Part shown: positions 8,900 through 17,400 of the stretch, piece after piece | Layout of the letters: the number at the start of each line of letters is the position of its first letter | Numbering within the stretch: the stretch's first letter is position 1 | The notes under the pieces: generated by a model | What the model was told of the DNA's origin: nothing | Databases searched by the model: none | Seen by the model: only the letters and a program-made list of their open reading frames with translations | Translations under genes and position numbers: made by a program | Assembly (NCBI GenBank): GCA_019359285.1 | Contig: JAHHHQ010000036.1 | Coordinates: forward strand, 62,001-126,000 | Source: Nodosilinea sp. WJT8-NPBG4 | GTDB taxonomy: Bacteria > Cyanobacteriota > Cyanobacteriia > Phormidesmidales > Phormidesmidaceae | DNA length: 64,000 nt | Direction: 5' to 3'

Positions 8900-9928
8900 A
8901 TGGATGCAAAGACGGTGCAACCCCAACCCCTAGCTCTCTCTAAATCGCCTGTATCTCTAGCGCTGGGGTTAGGGCTGGGCAGTGGTCTTTTGCTGGTCTG
9001 CCTGTTAGGCAGCATTTTGTTGGGCGCGGCGGAAATTGCCCCAGAGACGGTGTGGCAGGCCATCTTTCAATTTAATGGCTCGACGGAGCACCTAATTATT
9101 CGCACGGTGCGGCTGCCGCGAGCAATTTTGGCGGTAGTAGTGGGGGCGGCGCTGGCGGTGGCTGGAGCCATCACCCAAGGACTGACCCGGAATCCCCTGG
9201 CCGCGCCCGATATTTTGGGCATTAACGTGGGGGCGGCGCTGGCGATGGTACTGGCGGTGTTTTGGCGGGGCAGCGGCGGCAGCTATGTGGGGTTTGCCTT
9301 TGGGGGAGCGGCGATCGCAGCCATTGCCGTCTACTGGCTCGGCTCCCTAGGGCGCAGTGGTCTTACCCCTCTAAAGCTCGTCGTCGCTGGTGCTGCCCTG
9401 TCTTACCTGCTCAGCTCGCTCACCTATGGCATTCTCATTCTCAGCCAGCGCACGTTAGATGAAATTCGCTTTTGGCTGGCCGGGTCGTTGGCCGGGCAGG
9501 ATATGGCCTCTATGCTGCCTGTGCTGCCCTACCTCGCGGTGGGGCTAGTGGCTTCCCTAGCCCTGGGGCGACAGCTGACGCTGATGAGCCTGGGAGAAGA
9601 AGTGGCTCAGGGCTTGGGGTTGCAGACGGCTTGGGTAAAGGTGGGCGCGGCGATCGCAGTCGTTTTGCTGGCGGGTAGCGCCGTGGCCCTGGCTGGCCCT
9701 ATTGGTTTTGTGGGTTTGGTGGTACCCCACGTCGTGCGCTTTGCGGTCGGGGTAGACTACCGCTGGATTTTGCCCTACACCATGATCACCGGGGGCATTT
9801 TGCTGTCGGTGGCCGACACGATCGCCCGCCTGGTGATTCGTCCCCAGGAACTGCCGGTAGGCATTATGACCGCGCTGGTGGGGGCGCCGTTCTTTATTTA
9901 TTTGGCGCGATCGAAGATCAAGGGGTGA
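8900..9928 (+). CDS. Ferric siderophore ABC permease, FecCD family (first subunit)
   Basis: A 342-residue, very hydrophobic FecCD/BtuC-family permease. Family hallmarks are [42 protein letters not shown] near the N-terminus and [15 protein letters not shown] followed by [18 protein letters not shown] at the C-terminus. It pairs with the next permease to form the inner-membrane channel for ferric siderophores. It starts 30 bases after exbD. Several BtuC-family substrates (heme, cobalamin, iron chelates) are possible; the iron context favours siderophore. Confidence 0.9.
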   Translation: MDAKTVQPQPLALSKSPVSLALGLGLGSGLLLVCLLGSILLGAAEIAPETVWQAIFQFNGSTEHLIIRTVRLPRAILAVVVGAALAVAGAITQGLTRNPLAAPDILGINVGAALAMVLAVFWRGSGGSYVGFAFGGAAIAAIAVYWLGSLGRSGLTPLKLVVAGAALSYLLSSLTYGILILSQRTLDEIRFWLAGSLAGQDMASMLPVLPYLAVGLVASLALGRQLTLMSLGEEVAQGLGLQTAWVKVGAAIAVVLLAGSAVALAGPIGFVGLVVPHVVRFAVGVDYRWILPYTMITGGILLSVADTIARLVIRPQELPVGIMTALVGAPFFIYLARSKIKG

Positions 9929-9934
9929 GGCACA

Positions 9935-10092
9935 CGTTGATGGTGGGCCGTGCTCACCCTACACAGGCCGTTCAACGGTAAGGATTTTGGTGAAACAAGA
10001 CGGTGCATCGCTACGCGGATGCACCCTACGCTCCCCTCATTCACCCATCCACCCACCTACCCGCCCACCCATCTACCCGCCCACCCATGCAC
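9935..10092. repeat. Dispersed GGTGGGC/CACCCTAC motif and octamer block in permease spacer
   Basis: A short intergenic element with the TGGTGGGC...CACCCTAC and GCATCGC...GCACCCTACG motifs (9937-10032) is followed by C-rich octamer units (CCCATCCA, CCCACCTA, CCCGCCCA) at 10035-10092. The repeat covers the region where the second permease must initiate. Confidence 0.7.
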
Positions 10093-11136
10093 CCCTCCAA
10101 ACCCTGGCTCTCCATCCGCCCCCGGCGATTTCCGGTCTCTGTTCGAGTCGATCGGCGAGTTCCGGGTGTGCTCGGCATGTTGATCTTGGTGGCTCTGCTC
10201 GCTTTGGTCTTCAACGTCAGCCAGGGAGAATATGCGGTGCCTCCGCTGGAGGTGGTCAAAACCATCCTGGGTTTTCCAGCCAGCTCTGACTATGCCTTTG
10301 TGGTGAATACGTTGCGTTTGCCCCGCGCCCTGGTAGCCTTGCTGGTAGGTATGGGGCTGGCGACGGCGGGGACAATTTTGCAGGGGCTGACTCGCAACCC
10401 GCTAGCAGCACCAGAAATCATCGGCATTAATTCAGGCGCCAGTTTGGTGGCGGTGGCGGTGATTGTTCTGTTTCCGCAGGTGGCGACGGGCTGGCTGCCG
10501 CTCGCCGCGTTTTTGGGCGGGTTGGGGGCGGCGAGCGCCATCTACCTCCTGGCCTGGAACGGTGGCAGCTCCCCCATACGTCTCATCCTCATCGGCATCG
10601 GCCTCACCTCGCTGACCGGGGCCTTCACCAGCTTAATGATCACCTTCGGCAACATCTACGACGTCAGTCAGGCGCTGATCTGGCTGACCGGCAGCGTCTA
10701 CGGTCGTAGTTGGGAGCACCTGTGGCCGCTGCTGCCCTGGCTGGCGGTGTTTTTGCCATTAACCCTGGTGCTGGCGAGAGATCTCGATACCCTCAACCTG
10801 GGCGACAACCTGGCCCAAGGCCTCGGCAGCCGAGTGGAATGGACCCGCAGCCTGCTCCTGCTCTGCACCGTCGCCCTAGCCGGAGCCGCCGTCGCCACCG
10901 CAGGCACCATCGGGTTTGTTGGCCTCATGGCCCCTCACCTGGGGCGGCAGCTGGTAGGGCCTTCCCACGTCGGGCTGATTCCTGTGGCGGCACTGATCGG
11001 GGCCTGCATTGTCGAACTGGCCGACATCGTGGGTCGCCTCGCCTTCGCCCCCATCGAACTGCCCTGCGGCGTAATTACAGCGGTAATCGGCGCACCCTAC
11101 TTTTTGTGGCTGCTGTATCGCGATCGCAACCAGTAA
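10087..11136 (+). CDS. Ferric siderophore ABC permease, FecCD family (second subunit)
   Basis: About 349 residues, FecCD family: [40 protein letters not shown] and TIGFVGLMAPHLGRQLVG are diagnostic. The frame is open to 10003, but its first ~30 residues are octamer repeat (His/Pro-rich), so ATG at 10087 is the better start. An ATG at 10177 would remove the basic N-terminal arm as well. It forms the importer channel with the preceding permease, and the cognate ATPase follows. Confidence 0.88.
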   Translation: MHPSKPWLSIRPRRFPVSVRVDRRVPGVLGMLILVALLALVFNVSQGEYAVPPLEVVKTILGFPASSDYAFVVNTLRLPRALVALLVGMGLATAGTILQGLTRNPLAAPEIIGINSGASLVAVAVIVLFPQVATGWLPLAAFLGGLGAASAIYLLAWNGGSSPIRLILIGIGLTSLTGAFTSLMITFGNIYDVSQALIWLTGSVYGRSWEHLWPLLPWLAVFLPLTLVLARDLDTLNLGDNLAQGLGSRVEWTRSLLLLCTVALAGAAVATAGTIGFVGLMAPHLGRQLVGPSHVGLIPVAALIGACIVELADIVGRLAFAPIELPCGVITAVIGAPYFLWLLYRDRNQ

Positions 11137-11178
11137 CTTCAAAATTCAAAACTTAAAATTCAAAACTCAAAACTTCCC
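11137..11178. repeat. Heptamer repeat TTCAAAA
   Basis: Tandem 7-bp units TTCAAAA, CTTAAAA, CTCAAAA fill the spacer between permease and ATPase. This matches the class of short tandemly repeated heptamers described in cyanobacterial genomes. Confidence 0.85.
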
Positions 11179-11183
11179 TCCCC

Positions 11184-11996
11184 ATGCTCACCAACACCGT
11201 CACCCAAATCGCCCTCACCACCCGCAAACTCACCCTGGCCTACGACGGCAACGTGATCATTCAAGGGCTTGATCTGGCCATTCCCCAGGGACAGATCACT
11301 ACGCTGGTAGGGCCAAACGGCTGCGGTAAGTCAACGCTGCTGCGGGGCATGGCACGGCTGCTCAAGCCCCAGGGCGGTACGGTGTATTTAGATGGTGATG
11401 CGATCGCCCACCTGCCCACCAAAGACCTCGCCAAACGCCTGGGCATGTTGCCCCAAAGCCCCGCCGCCCCAGAAGGGCTGACCGTGCGCGAGCTAGTCGC
11501 CCAGGGCCGCTACCCTCACCAAAACTGGCTACAGCAGTGGTCAAAACAGGATGAATTAAAGGTGGAGGAGGCGATCGCCACCACCCATCTACACGAGTTT
11601 GCCAACCGCCCCCTCGATACCCTCTCTGGCGGCCAGCGCCAGCGAGCCTGGATTGCCATGGCCCTAGCTCAAGACACCGAAACCCTACTGCTCGATGAGC
11701 CCACCACTTACCTCGATCTGACCCATCAAATTGAGGTGCTAGATCTGCTCTACCAACTCAACCGCCAGGCAAAGCGCACCATCGTCATGGTGCTCCACGA
11801 CCTGAATATGGCCTGTCGCTACAGCCATCATCTGGTTGCTCTGCGCGACGGACAGGTGATCGCCCAGGGGCAACCCGCCGCGGTTGTGACCGAAACCATG
11901 GTGCAGCAGGTTTTTGCCTTAAAGAGCCGCATTATTACCGACCCCGTGTCTAATACCCCGCTGTGCCTGCCCATCAGCCAATCTATCGAGAATTAA
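11184..11996 (+). CDS. Ferric siderophore ABC transporter ATPase, FecE/FepC type
   Basis: A 270-residue ABC ATPase with Walker [10 protein letters not shown] (about 43-51), signature [10 protein letters not shown], Walker [14 protein letters not shown] and switch histidine in [21 protein letters not shown] and HDLNMA are typical of the iron-chelate ATPases FecE/FepC/FhuC. It follows the two permeases and completes the only importer channel of this kind in the window. Its last codons overlap a candidate iron box for the downstream AraC gene. Confidence 0.93.
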   Translation: MLTNTVTQIALTTRKLTLAYDGNVIIQGLDLAIPQGQITTLVGPNGCGKSTLLRGMARLLKPQGGTVYLDGDAIAHLPTKDLAKRLGMLPQSPAAPEGLTVRELVAQGRYPHQNWLQQWSKQDELKVEEAIATTHLHEFANRPLDTLSGGQRQRAWIAMALAQDTETLLLDEPTTYLDLTHQIEVLDLLYQLNRQAKRTIVMVLHDLNMACRYSHHLVALRDGQVIAQGQPAAVVTETMVQQVFALKSRIITDPVSNTPLCLPISQSIEN

Positions 11997-12006
11997 TCTT
12001 ATCACC
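11986..12006 (+). promoter_or_regulatory. Candidate Fur-like box before AraC regulator A
   Basis: TCGAGAATTAATCTTATCA overlaps the ATPase stop codon, 27 bases before the regulator's GTG start. It aligns with TTGAGAA-type boxes at 13191, 32375, 33960 and 40036, all upstream of iron-module genes. Functional assignment is inference. Confidence 0.4.
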
Positions 12007-12032
12007 GGCGTCAGTAGGAGGACCAGCAGCTT

Positions 12033-13019
12033 GTGACGATTACCTTTCAGGATGGTGAGTTGCGCCAGCTCCTTCGAGACCATGTGCAGCACACACAGCC
12101 AGAGCTATTGGCCAATGAAAAAGATCAGACCTTAACTTATCCTGACTGGTTAGGTGCTGGGTACAAGCGCGATATTGGCCTGCCCAGCGGGATTGATCTA
12201 ACTCTGCACCGCTACCATTTACACAAAGATTTAGTACAAGTCTGTTCAGCAGACCAAAGCGACTGTTTCGAGTTTGTTTTTGGCCTTACAACCCAGAGTC
12301 AGTACAACGAAAGACCTGTGTTTAGCGATCGCCACGCCCACTTACTTGGTCCAGAACAGCAAGACAGCCGATGGCGTGAATTTGCCAAAAAAGACTATTT
12401 AGCTGTGGATATTCACCTCGACCCACCCCTGCTGGCGGCGTTAGTCGAAAGTCACAGCGCCAGGCTGCCAAAACCACTGCAAAAAATGCTGGCGGGAGAC
12501 TCCGAAATTTCTCTCGCTGAGCCCATTGCGATCACGCCCGAGATGCAGACCGCTCTCTGGCAAATCCTCCAGTGTCCTTACCAAGGGCTAACCAAAACCC
12601 TTTACCTAGAGGCTAAATCCCTCGAACTGATTGCTCTTTTTCTAGACACCATCGACGATGGCACCACCGCTAAACCTATTCTCCATCAAGACGATCTAGA
12701 ACGTATCCATCAGGCGCGGCAAATCCTGCAAAGTAACCTTCAAACACCCCCTTGCTTAATCGATCTGGCACGACAAGTGGGCCTCAACGATCGCAAGCTC
12801 AAGGAAGGGTTTCGCCAGGCATTTAACACCACTGTTTTTGGCTATCTCACCCAGCAGCGGATGGAAAAAGCTTGCCAGTTGCTCGGGCAACAGCGTTCCG
12901 TTGCGGCCGTTGCGGCGATCGTGGGCTACGCCAGTCCAACCGCCTTTAGCGGTGCCTTTCGGCGCAAATTTGGGGTGACGCCAAAGGCGTATCAGTTAGC
13001 AAGTTGTCGGGGAGCTTGA
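12033..13019 (+). CDS. AraC-family transcriptional regulator (PchR-like), module A
   Basis: A 328-residue regulator. The C-terminal ~100 residues are a two-helix-turn-helix AraC domain (LIDLARQVGLNDRKLKEGFRQAFNTTVFGYL and VAAVAAIVGYASPTAFSGAFRRKFGVTPKAYQ). GLNDRKLK and FNTTVFGYL are typical of PchR-type siderophore-responsive regulators. The N-terminal domain probably binds ferric siderophore. GTG at 12033 follows an AGGAGG site by 11 bases. It lies between the importer ATPase and receptor A, and two paralogues occur at 32864 and 39000. Confidence 0.9.
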   Translation: MTITFQDGELRQLLRDHVQHTQPELLANEKDQTLTYPDWLGAGYKRDIGLPSGIDLTLHRYHLHKDLVQVCSADQSDCFEFVFGLTTQSQYNERPVFSDRHAHLLGPEQQDSRWREFAKKDYLAVDIHLDPPLLAALVESHSARLPKPLQKMLAGDSEISLAEPIAITPEMQTALWQILQCPYQGLTKTLYLEAKSLELIALFLDTIDDGTTAKPILHQDDLERIHQARQILQSNLQTPPCLIDLARQVGLNDRKLKEGFRQAFNTTVFGYLTQQRMEKACQLLGQQRSVAAVAAIVGYASPTAFSGAFRRKFGVTPKAYQLASCRGA

Positions 13020-13060
13020 AGGTTAGGTTCGAGGTGTAAGGTGTAGGGTCTGAGGCTGAA
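13019..13060. repeat. Degenerate heptamer repeat after AraC gene A
   Basis: Units AGGTTCG, AGGTGTA, AGGTGTA, GGGTCTG, AGGCTGA follow the regulator stop codon with a 7-bp period. Same class as 8355-8390 and 19324-19387. Confidence 0.65.
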
Positions 13061-13109
13061 GAAGTGGCCATGGACTTAGCGCTTTGCACGTCTATTCTCT
13101 TGCTGCTTC

Positions 13110-13151
13110 AAAAAGTCCCGATCGAAGAGAAAAAAGTCCGGGTCGCAGAGA
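13110..13151 (+). promoter_or_regulatory. 21-bp tandem operator candidate upstream of receptor A
   Basis: Two abutting 21-bp copies beginning AAAAAGTCC and ending CAGAGA or AAGAGA differ at only three positions. A 21-bp spacing places both copies on the same face of the helix, as expected for an AraC dimer or two tandem monomers. The receptor starts about 100 bases downstream and an AraC gene lies just upstream. Related direct repeats lie before receptors B and C. Confidence 0.6.
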
Positions 13152-13190
13152 AAAGCCCTGCCTAAACCCCATAGTCTAAAGCTGGCCTAA

Positions 13191-13206
13191 TTGAGAATAC
13201 TTCTCG
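13191..13206 (+). promoter_or_regulatory. Candidate Fur-like box before receptor A
   Basis: TTGAGAATACTTCTCG contains the perfect palindrome GAGAA-TAC-TTCTC with 7-1-7 spacing like a Fur box. It sits about 45 bases before the receptor start and resembles the box at 32375 before receptor B. Confidence 0.45.
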
Positions 13207-13249
13207 TTTGCAAGGGCTGACGAACTGGTGGCTAGTTGTGGTGTGGGGA

Positions 13250-15787
13250 ATGATGACTTCGAAAACCTTGGGTTTTGGACTGTTTGTGATGGGCTTGCTG
13301 GCGGGCGTGACCGCCCCTTTGGCTGGGGCAGAGTCGCTAGAGATTCAGGAAGCTGAGCCAGTTCCAGCGGCGACGACTCAGAATCTTGACTCAGCGGCAC
13401 TTACTGTGGAGGAGTGGCTCGCCCAGGGACAGGCCGCCGCAGCGGTGATTACCGACGCTTACATTAGCGATACTCCAGAGGGCTTGAGAATTGAACTGGT
13501 CAGCGATCGCCCCCTGGCGATCGGCACCTCTCGCACCGAGGGCAACGCGCTAATTGCTGACATTGCCAATGCAACGCTGGAGTTGGTCAACGAGGCTGCC
13601 GCCGAGCAGTTTGCCCCTGCTGAAGGCATTGCCCTGGTCCAGTTGACGAGCCTGCCCGATGGCACTGTGCGGCTGTCCATTACCGGCACCGAAGGACCAC
13701 CCACCGCCCAGATTGACACAGCCGCAGGAAACCTGGTCTTCAACGTTGTGCCCGGAATTGCCCAGATTGACGGTGCCGAAGACGCCATTCAAATCGGAGT
13801 CACGGGTGAGGGGCAACAGGATTACCGAGTTCCCAACGCCGCCGTCGGGAGTAGAACCGATACCCCCCTGCGCGATTTACCGTTTTCGGTGCAGGTAGTG
13901 CCCCAAGAACTTCTGGAAGATCGCCAGGTACAAAGCGTCAACGAAGCCCTGCGGACTGTGGTGGGCGTTACCCCTGACAACTCCTCTCAGTCCGCCTTTG
14001 AGGGCTATACCATTCGCGGTTTTTCGGGTAGAAATATCCTGCGCAATGGATTGCGCGATGACACCAACATTACCTCCCGCATCGCGATTCCTAACATTGA
14101 ACGGATTGAGGTTCTAAGAGGTCCCGCGGGGGCCTTGTTTAGCCAGGGTTCTCCCGGTGGTACCGTCAACATTGTGACCAAAAAGCCGTTGCCGACCCCC
14201 CACTATATCGTGGAGGGAACGATTGACAATTTTGACACCTATGGCGGCTCCATAGACTTTACCGGGCCGCTCAATCAGTCTGAAACTTTGCTCTACCGTC
14301 TCACCGCCGGCGCTTCTAGTTCGTCAACCTTCATTGACTCGTTTGAGCGCCGGAATTATGTCATTGCACCCACTATCAGTTGGCAAGTTGGGCCTAATAC
14401 CCAGATCGACTTTGAAGGCGAGTATACGATTTCTGAGCAGCCCAACGATCGCGGGCTACCTGCATTGGGCACAGTTCTGCCTAACATCAATGGACAGTTG
14501 CCCCGCAGTCGGTTCATCGGTGAACCCAATGATGAGCTAGATAAAAACGATCGCTACGTGCTGCGACTAGGGTATACCCTCGATCACCAAATCAACCCCG
14601 ATTGGCAGCTGCAAAATTCGTTTCGAGCTAGCTTTCAGCAGCAGCCACAAAATTCGCTCTTCCCCACGGATCTACTTGCCGACCAGCGAACTCTAGAACG
14701 GGGCCTTTTCGTCGCCAGCGATCAATCGCAAGATAACTACTCCTTTGACACCAGCCTAACCGGCACGGTGCAAACGGGCAGCATTTCTCATCGGCTCCTA
14801 CTCGGCTTTGATGTCAACCGCGATATCTATGCGTCCGGCGGTCAAGAATTTAGCCTTGATCCCATTGACATCTTCAACCCAGTGTATGAAGTCGCTCAGC
14901 GGCAGTTCATTGCTGAGTATCCGAGAGAGCCCTTTATTACTAACTCGGTGGGGGTTTACGTTCAAGATCAAGTCGACCTATTGTCTCAGCTAAAACTGTT
15001 GTTAGGTGGGCGGTTCGATTTAGTGAGTCAGCAAACGCTCTTTGCCGATGGGTCAGAAGCTTTCCAAGATGATCAAGCGTTTAGCCCGCGCCTGGGGTTA
15101 GTCTATCAACCCAGTGATGAACATGCGCTTTATGCCAGCTACAGCCGCTCGTTTTTGCAAAGCGTGGGCACAGCCTTTGACAATACTCTCTTTGAACCTG
15201 AGCGAGGCAACCAATACGAAGTTGAGATTAAATCAGACTTGCTTGATAATCGATTGTCGACCACTCTGGCGCTCTATCAAATTACGCGAACTAACGTGTT
15301 GACTGAAGACCTCGTTAATCCCAATTCCTCGGTACAGACAGGGGAGCAGAGAAGTCGCGGGGTTGAACTCATGGCTATGGGTGAGATTTTACCGGGATGG
15401 AAGATTGTAGCGGGCTATGCCTACACCGATGCCCAAATTACGGCCGATAACACGTTTACTGTGGGCAATCGCCTCAACAATGTGCCCGAACACGCGGCTA
15501 GCCTTTGGACAACCTATGAGCTGCAATCGGGATCGCTCCAGGGTTTAGGCTTTGGGTTAGGGCTGTTTTATGTGGGCGATCGCCAGGGCGATTTAGACAA
15601 CTCATTCCAAGTGCCAGGCTATACCCGCACCGATGCCTCTATATTCTATGAGCGAGAGGATTTTCGAGTTGGGTTAAACCTCGAGAACCTGTTTGATATC
15701 ACCTACTTTGAAGCCGCAGAAAGCCCGTTGCGCGTTTTCTATGGCGCACCTTTTACCATTAGAGGCACAGTTTCCTGGTCATTTTGA
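13250..15787 (+). CDS. TonB-dependent siderophore receptor with AMIN domain, module A
   Basis: About 845 residues. ATG at 13250 gives a good signal peptide (LGFGLFVMGLLAGVTAPLAGAES); the frame also opens from a TTG at 13208. An AMIN-type domain occupies about residues 55-165 (LRIELVSDRPLAIG..., VRLSITGTEGPP). It is followed by a linker, the plug (DLPFSVQVVPQELLEDR..., LRGPAGALFSQGSPGGTVNIVTKKP), and a 22-strand-type barrel ending in the canonical C-terminal Phe (GTVSWSF). It imports a ferric siderophore across the outer membrane using TonB. The downstream binding-protein gene abuts it. Confidence 0.93.
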   Translation: MMTSKTLGFGLFVMGLLAGVTAPLAGAESLEIQEAEPVPAATTQNLDSAALTVEEWLAQGQAAAAVITDAYISDTPEGLRIELVSDRPLAIGTSRTEGNALIADIANATLELVNEAAAEQFAPAEGIALVQLTSLPDGTVRLSITGTEGPPTAQIDTAAGNLVFNVVPGIAQIDGAEDAIQIGVTGEGQQDYRVPNAAVGSRTDTPLRDLPFSVQVVPQELLEDRQVQSVNEALRTVVGVTPDNSSQSAFEGYTIRGFSGRNILRNGLRDDTNITSRIAIPNIERIEVLRGPAGALFSQGSPGGTVNIVTKKPLPTPHYIVEGTIDNFDTYGGSIDFTGPLNQSETLLYRLTAGASSSSTFIDSFERRNYVIAPTISWQVGPNTQIDFEGEYTISEQPNDRGLPALGTVLPNINGQLPRSRFIGEPNDELDKNDRYVLRLGYTLDHQINPDWQLQNSFRASFQQQPQNSLFPTDLLADQRTLERGLFVASDQSQDNYSFDTSLTGTVQTGSISHRLLLGFDVNRDIYASGGQEFSLDPIDIFNPVYEVAQRQFIAEYPREPFITNSVGVYVQDQVDLLSQLKLLLGGRFDLVSQQTLFADGSEAFQDDQAFSPRLGLVYQPSDEHALYASYSRSFLQSVGTAFDNTLFEPERGNQYEVEIKSDLLDNRLSTTLALYQITRTNVLTEDLVNPNSSVQTGEQRSRGVELMAMGEILPGWKIVAGYAYTDAQITADNTFTVGNRLNNVPEHAASLWTTYELQSGSLQGLGFGLGLFYVGDRQGDLDNSFQVPGYTRTDASIFYEREDFRVGLNLENLFDITYFEAAESPLRVFYGAPFTIRGTVSWSF

Positions 15788-15822
15788 GGATGTTAAATGA
15801 GGGGTTTAAGAACGTAAAGCTT

Positions 15823-16803
15823 ATGGCCTACAAATCTTGGTGGCGACGCATCCAACTATTTTGGGGCGGAGTCTTGATGGTAGCTCTGATCCAGAGCTGT
15901 ACTGGTTCAAGTAACCAACTGCCTGCCAGTTCACCATCAGCGCCTGAGTCGTCAAACTGCCACATGGTTCGCCATGCGTTGGGAAAAACCTGTGTGCCCA
16001 ATCAGCCGCAGCGGGTCATTACCCTGAGTGTGCCTAGTCTAGGAGATGCGATCGCCCTAGGGGTCAAACCAATTGCCACCGTTGTCTATTTTGACGAGCC
16101 CCCGCCTTACCTAGCGGAGCATCTAACCTCCATTCAAGTATTGGGAAAAGAAGAACAACCCAGCCTTGAAAAGATCGTAGCCCTAAAACCCGACCTCATC
16201 ATCGGCATCAAATATTCTACCGAGGCCATTTATGATCAGCTAGCTCAAATTGCCCCTACGGTCGCTGATGACTGGGAAGGATTTCCTTCTTGGCGTCAAC
16301 ACGTTGACTTTGTCGCTAACGTATTGGGAAAAACAGATTCAGCCCAGCAGGTTTGGAATCGATATAACCAACGCATTGAATCTCTAAAAGTCGCCTTAGA
16401 AAACAGTCAGAAAAATTTAGAAGTCTCCTTTGTCCATACTTGCTGTGGCACGATCGACTTGGACTTAAAAAATTCTTTCAATGGCAGCATTATGGCCGAT
16501 GCAGAATTACGTCGACCACCGGCTCAAGCTGTATCGGTCTCTGGCGGCATCGTGAAATTGTCTGAAGAACGGCTGATGGATATTGACGGCGATGTTCTAT
16601 TTGTCGCCACCGATGGCCCTGAAGCGGCTCAGACAGTCACCAAACTCAAGCAAAATCCGCTGTGGCAGAAGCTGAGGGCTGTTCAGAGCGATCGCGTTTA
16701 TTCGGTCAACTATCCAACCTGGAGAGGCGGCAATCCTTTGGCTGCAGATGCGGTAATAGACGATTTATTCAAGTACTTGGTGGAAGATAAGCAGCCAGCT
16801 TGA
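15823..16803 (+). CDS. Ferric siderophore-binding lipoprotein (FecB/FhuD type), module A
   Basis: About 326 residues with a basic N-terminus, hydrophobic helix and lipobox ALIQSC, so it should be a lipoprotein facing the periplasm. The class III binding fold shows in PQRVITLSVPSLGDAIALGVKPIATV, LEKIVALKPDLIIG and VQSDRVYSVNYPTWRGG. ATG at 15823 gives a standard signal peptide; in-frame starts at 15790 and 15784 overlap the receptor end. It delivers ferric siderophore to the FecCD permease at 8.9-12.0 kb. Translational coupling to the receptor is likely. Confidence 0.88.
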   Translation: MAYKSWWRRIQLFWGGVLMVALIQSCTGSSNQLPASSPSAPESSNCHMVRHALGKTCVPNQPQRVITLSVPSLGDAIALGVKPIATVVYFDEPPPYLAEHLTSIQVLGKEEQPSLEKIVALKPDLIIGIKYSTEAIYDQLAQIAPTVADDWEGFPSWRQHVDFVANVLGKTDSAQQVWNRYNQRIESLKVALENSQKNLEVSFVHTCCGTIDLDLKNSFNGSIMADAELRRPPAQAVSVSGGIVKLSEERLMDIDGDVLFVATDGPEAAQTVTKLKQNPLWQKLRAVQSDRVYSVNYPTWRGGNPLAADAVIDDLFKYLVEDKQPA

Positions 16804-16972
16804 TTGGCGTATTCCGTTAGAGCCGTCTATGTTTTAGCTGCTTAAATGCTTGTGAAAAAGCTCTTTCGCCCTGTAGATTTTTGCTCTTGGGCATATGGGT
16901 TTGTGTTAGGTGCCAGCCCGTATACCATCAACTCCAAAAACACCTTTAACCAAAGTAGCCTCTGGACCAGTC

Positions 16973-17383
16973 ATGCCAAAATCCACACTCTTTATCTGTC
17001 GCTCTTGTCATCACTCAGAGCAAAGGCCTCCAGAACAGCCTGCGGACGGCACAGCTTTGTGCGATTGCATCCAAACCTTACATCAAACCTGGTCGCGCCA
17101 GCCAGAGCTAGAGGTTCGCGGCGTAGGTTGTCTGTGGACTTGCGATCATCCCTGCTCCATTGCGTTGGCGGCAGACAGCAAGTCAACCTACGCCCTGGCA
17201 AAAGTCTTAGTCAAAGACGGCAATCATGGCGAAATTGCTGAAGCACTTCTGCAACTGAGTGAACGCTATCTCGATAGCAAGAGCGGCACCATTCCCTGGA
17301 AGCAATTCCCAGAGGTCTTAAAAACTGAGTTTATCGCCTGCGTTCCACCCACAACTTCTAGCGATTTAAACGAAGCATCCTAA
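16973..17383 (+). CDS. DUF1636 Cys-rich putative metal-binding protein, module A
   Basis: About 136 residues from ATG 16973. The Cys pattern is C-x2-C near the start (CRSCHH), then CDC, then GCLWTCDHPC, followed by LYLDSKSGTIPWKQFP-like C-terminal sequence. This matches the DUF1636 family of predicted metal or iron-sulfur binding proteins. A paralogue lies beside binding protein B at 28244. The recurrent pairing with siderophore binding proteins suggests a role in iron handling, which is inference. Longer starts exist in the frame but lack the family N-terminus. Confidence 0.85.
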   Translation: MPKSTLFICRSCHHSEQRPPEQPADGTALCDCIQTLHQTWSRQPELEVRGVGCLWTCDHPCSIALAADSKSTYALAKVLVKDGNHGEIAEALLQLSERYLDSKSGTIPWKQFPEVLKTEFIACVPPTTSSDLNEAS

Positions 17384-17400
17384 GGCTATACATTAATTTT

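Noticed and set aside
9950-10289. ORFs made mostly of Pro/His/Thr in front of the second permease
   Set aside because: They are octamer repeat read in alternative frames; no independent gene evidence.
8900-11996. Vitamin B12 importer (BtuCD) instead of siderophore importer
   Set aside because: The FecCD family alone cannot separate them, but the ATPase motifs and the exb/AraC/receptor context favour ferric siderophores; no cobalamin riboswitch was seen.
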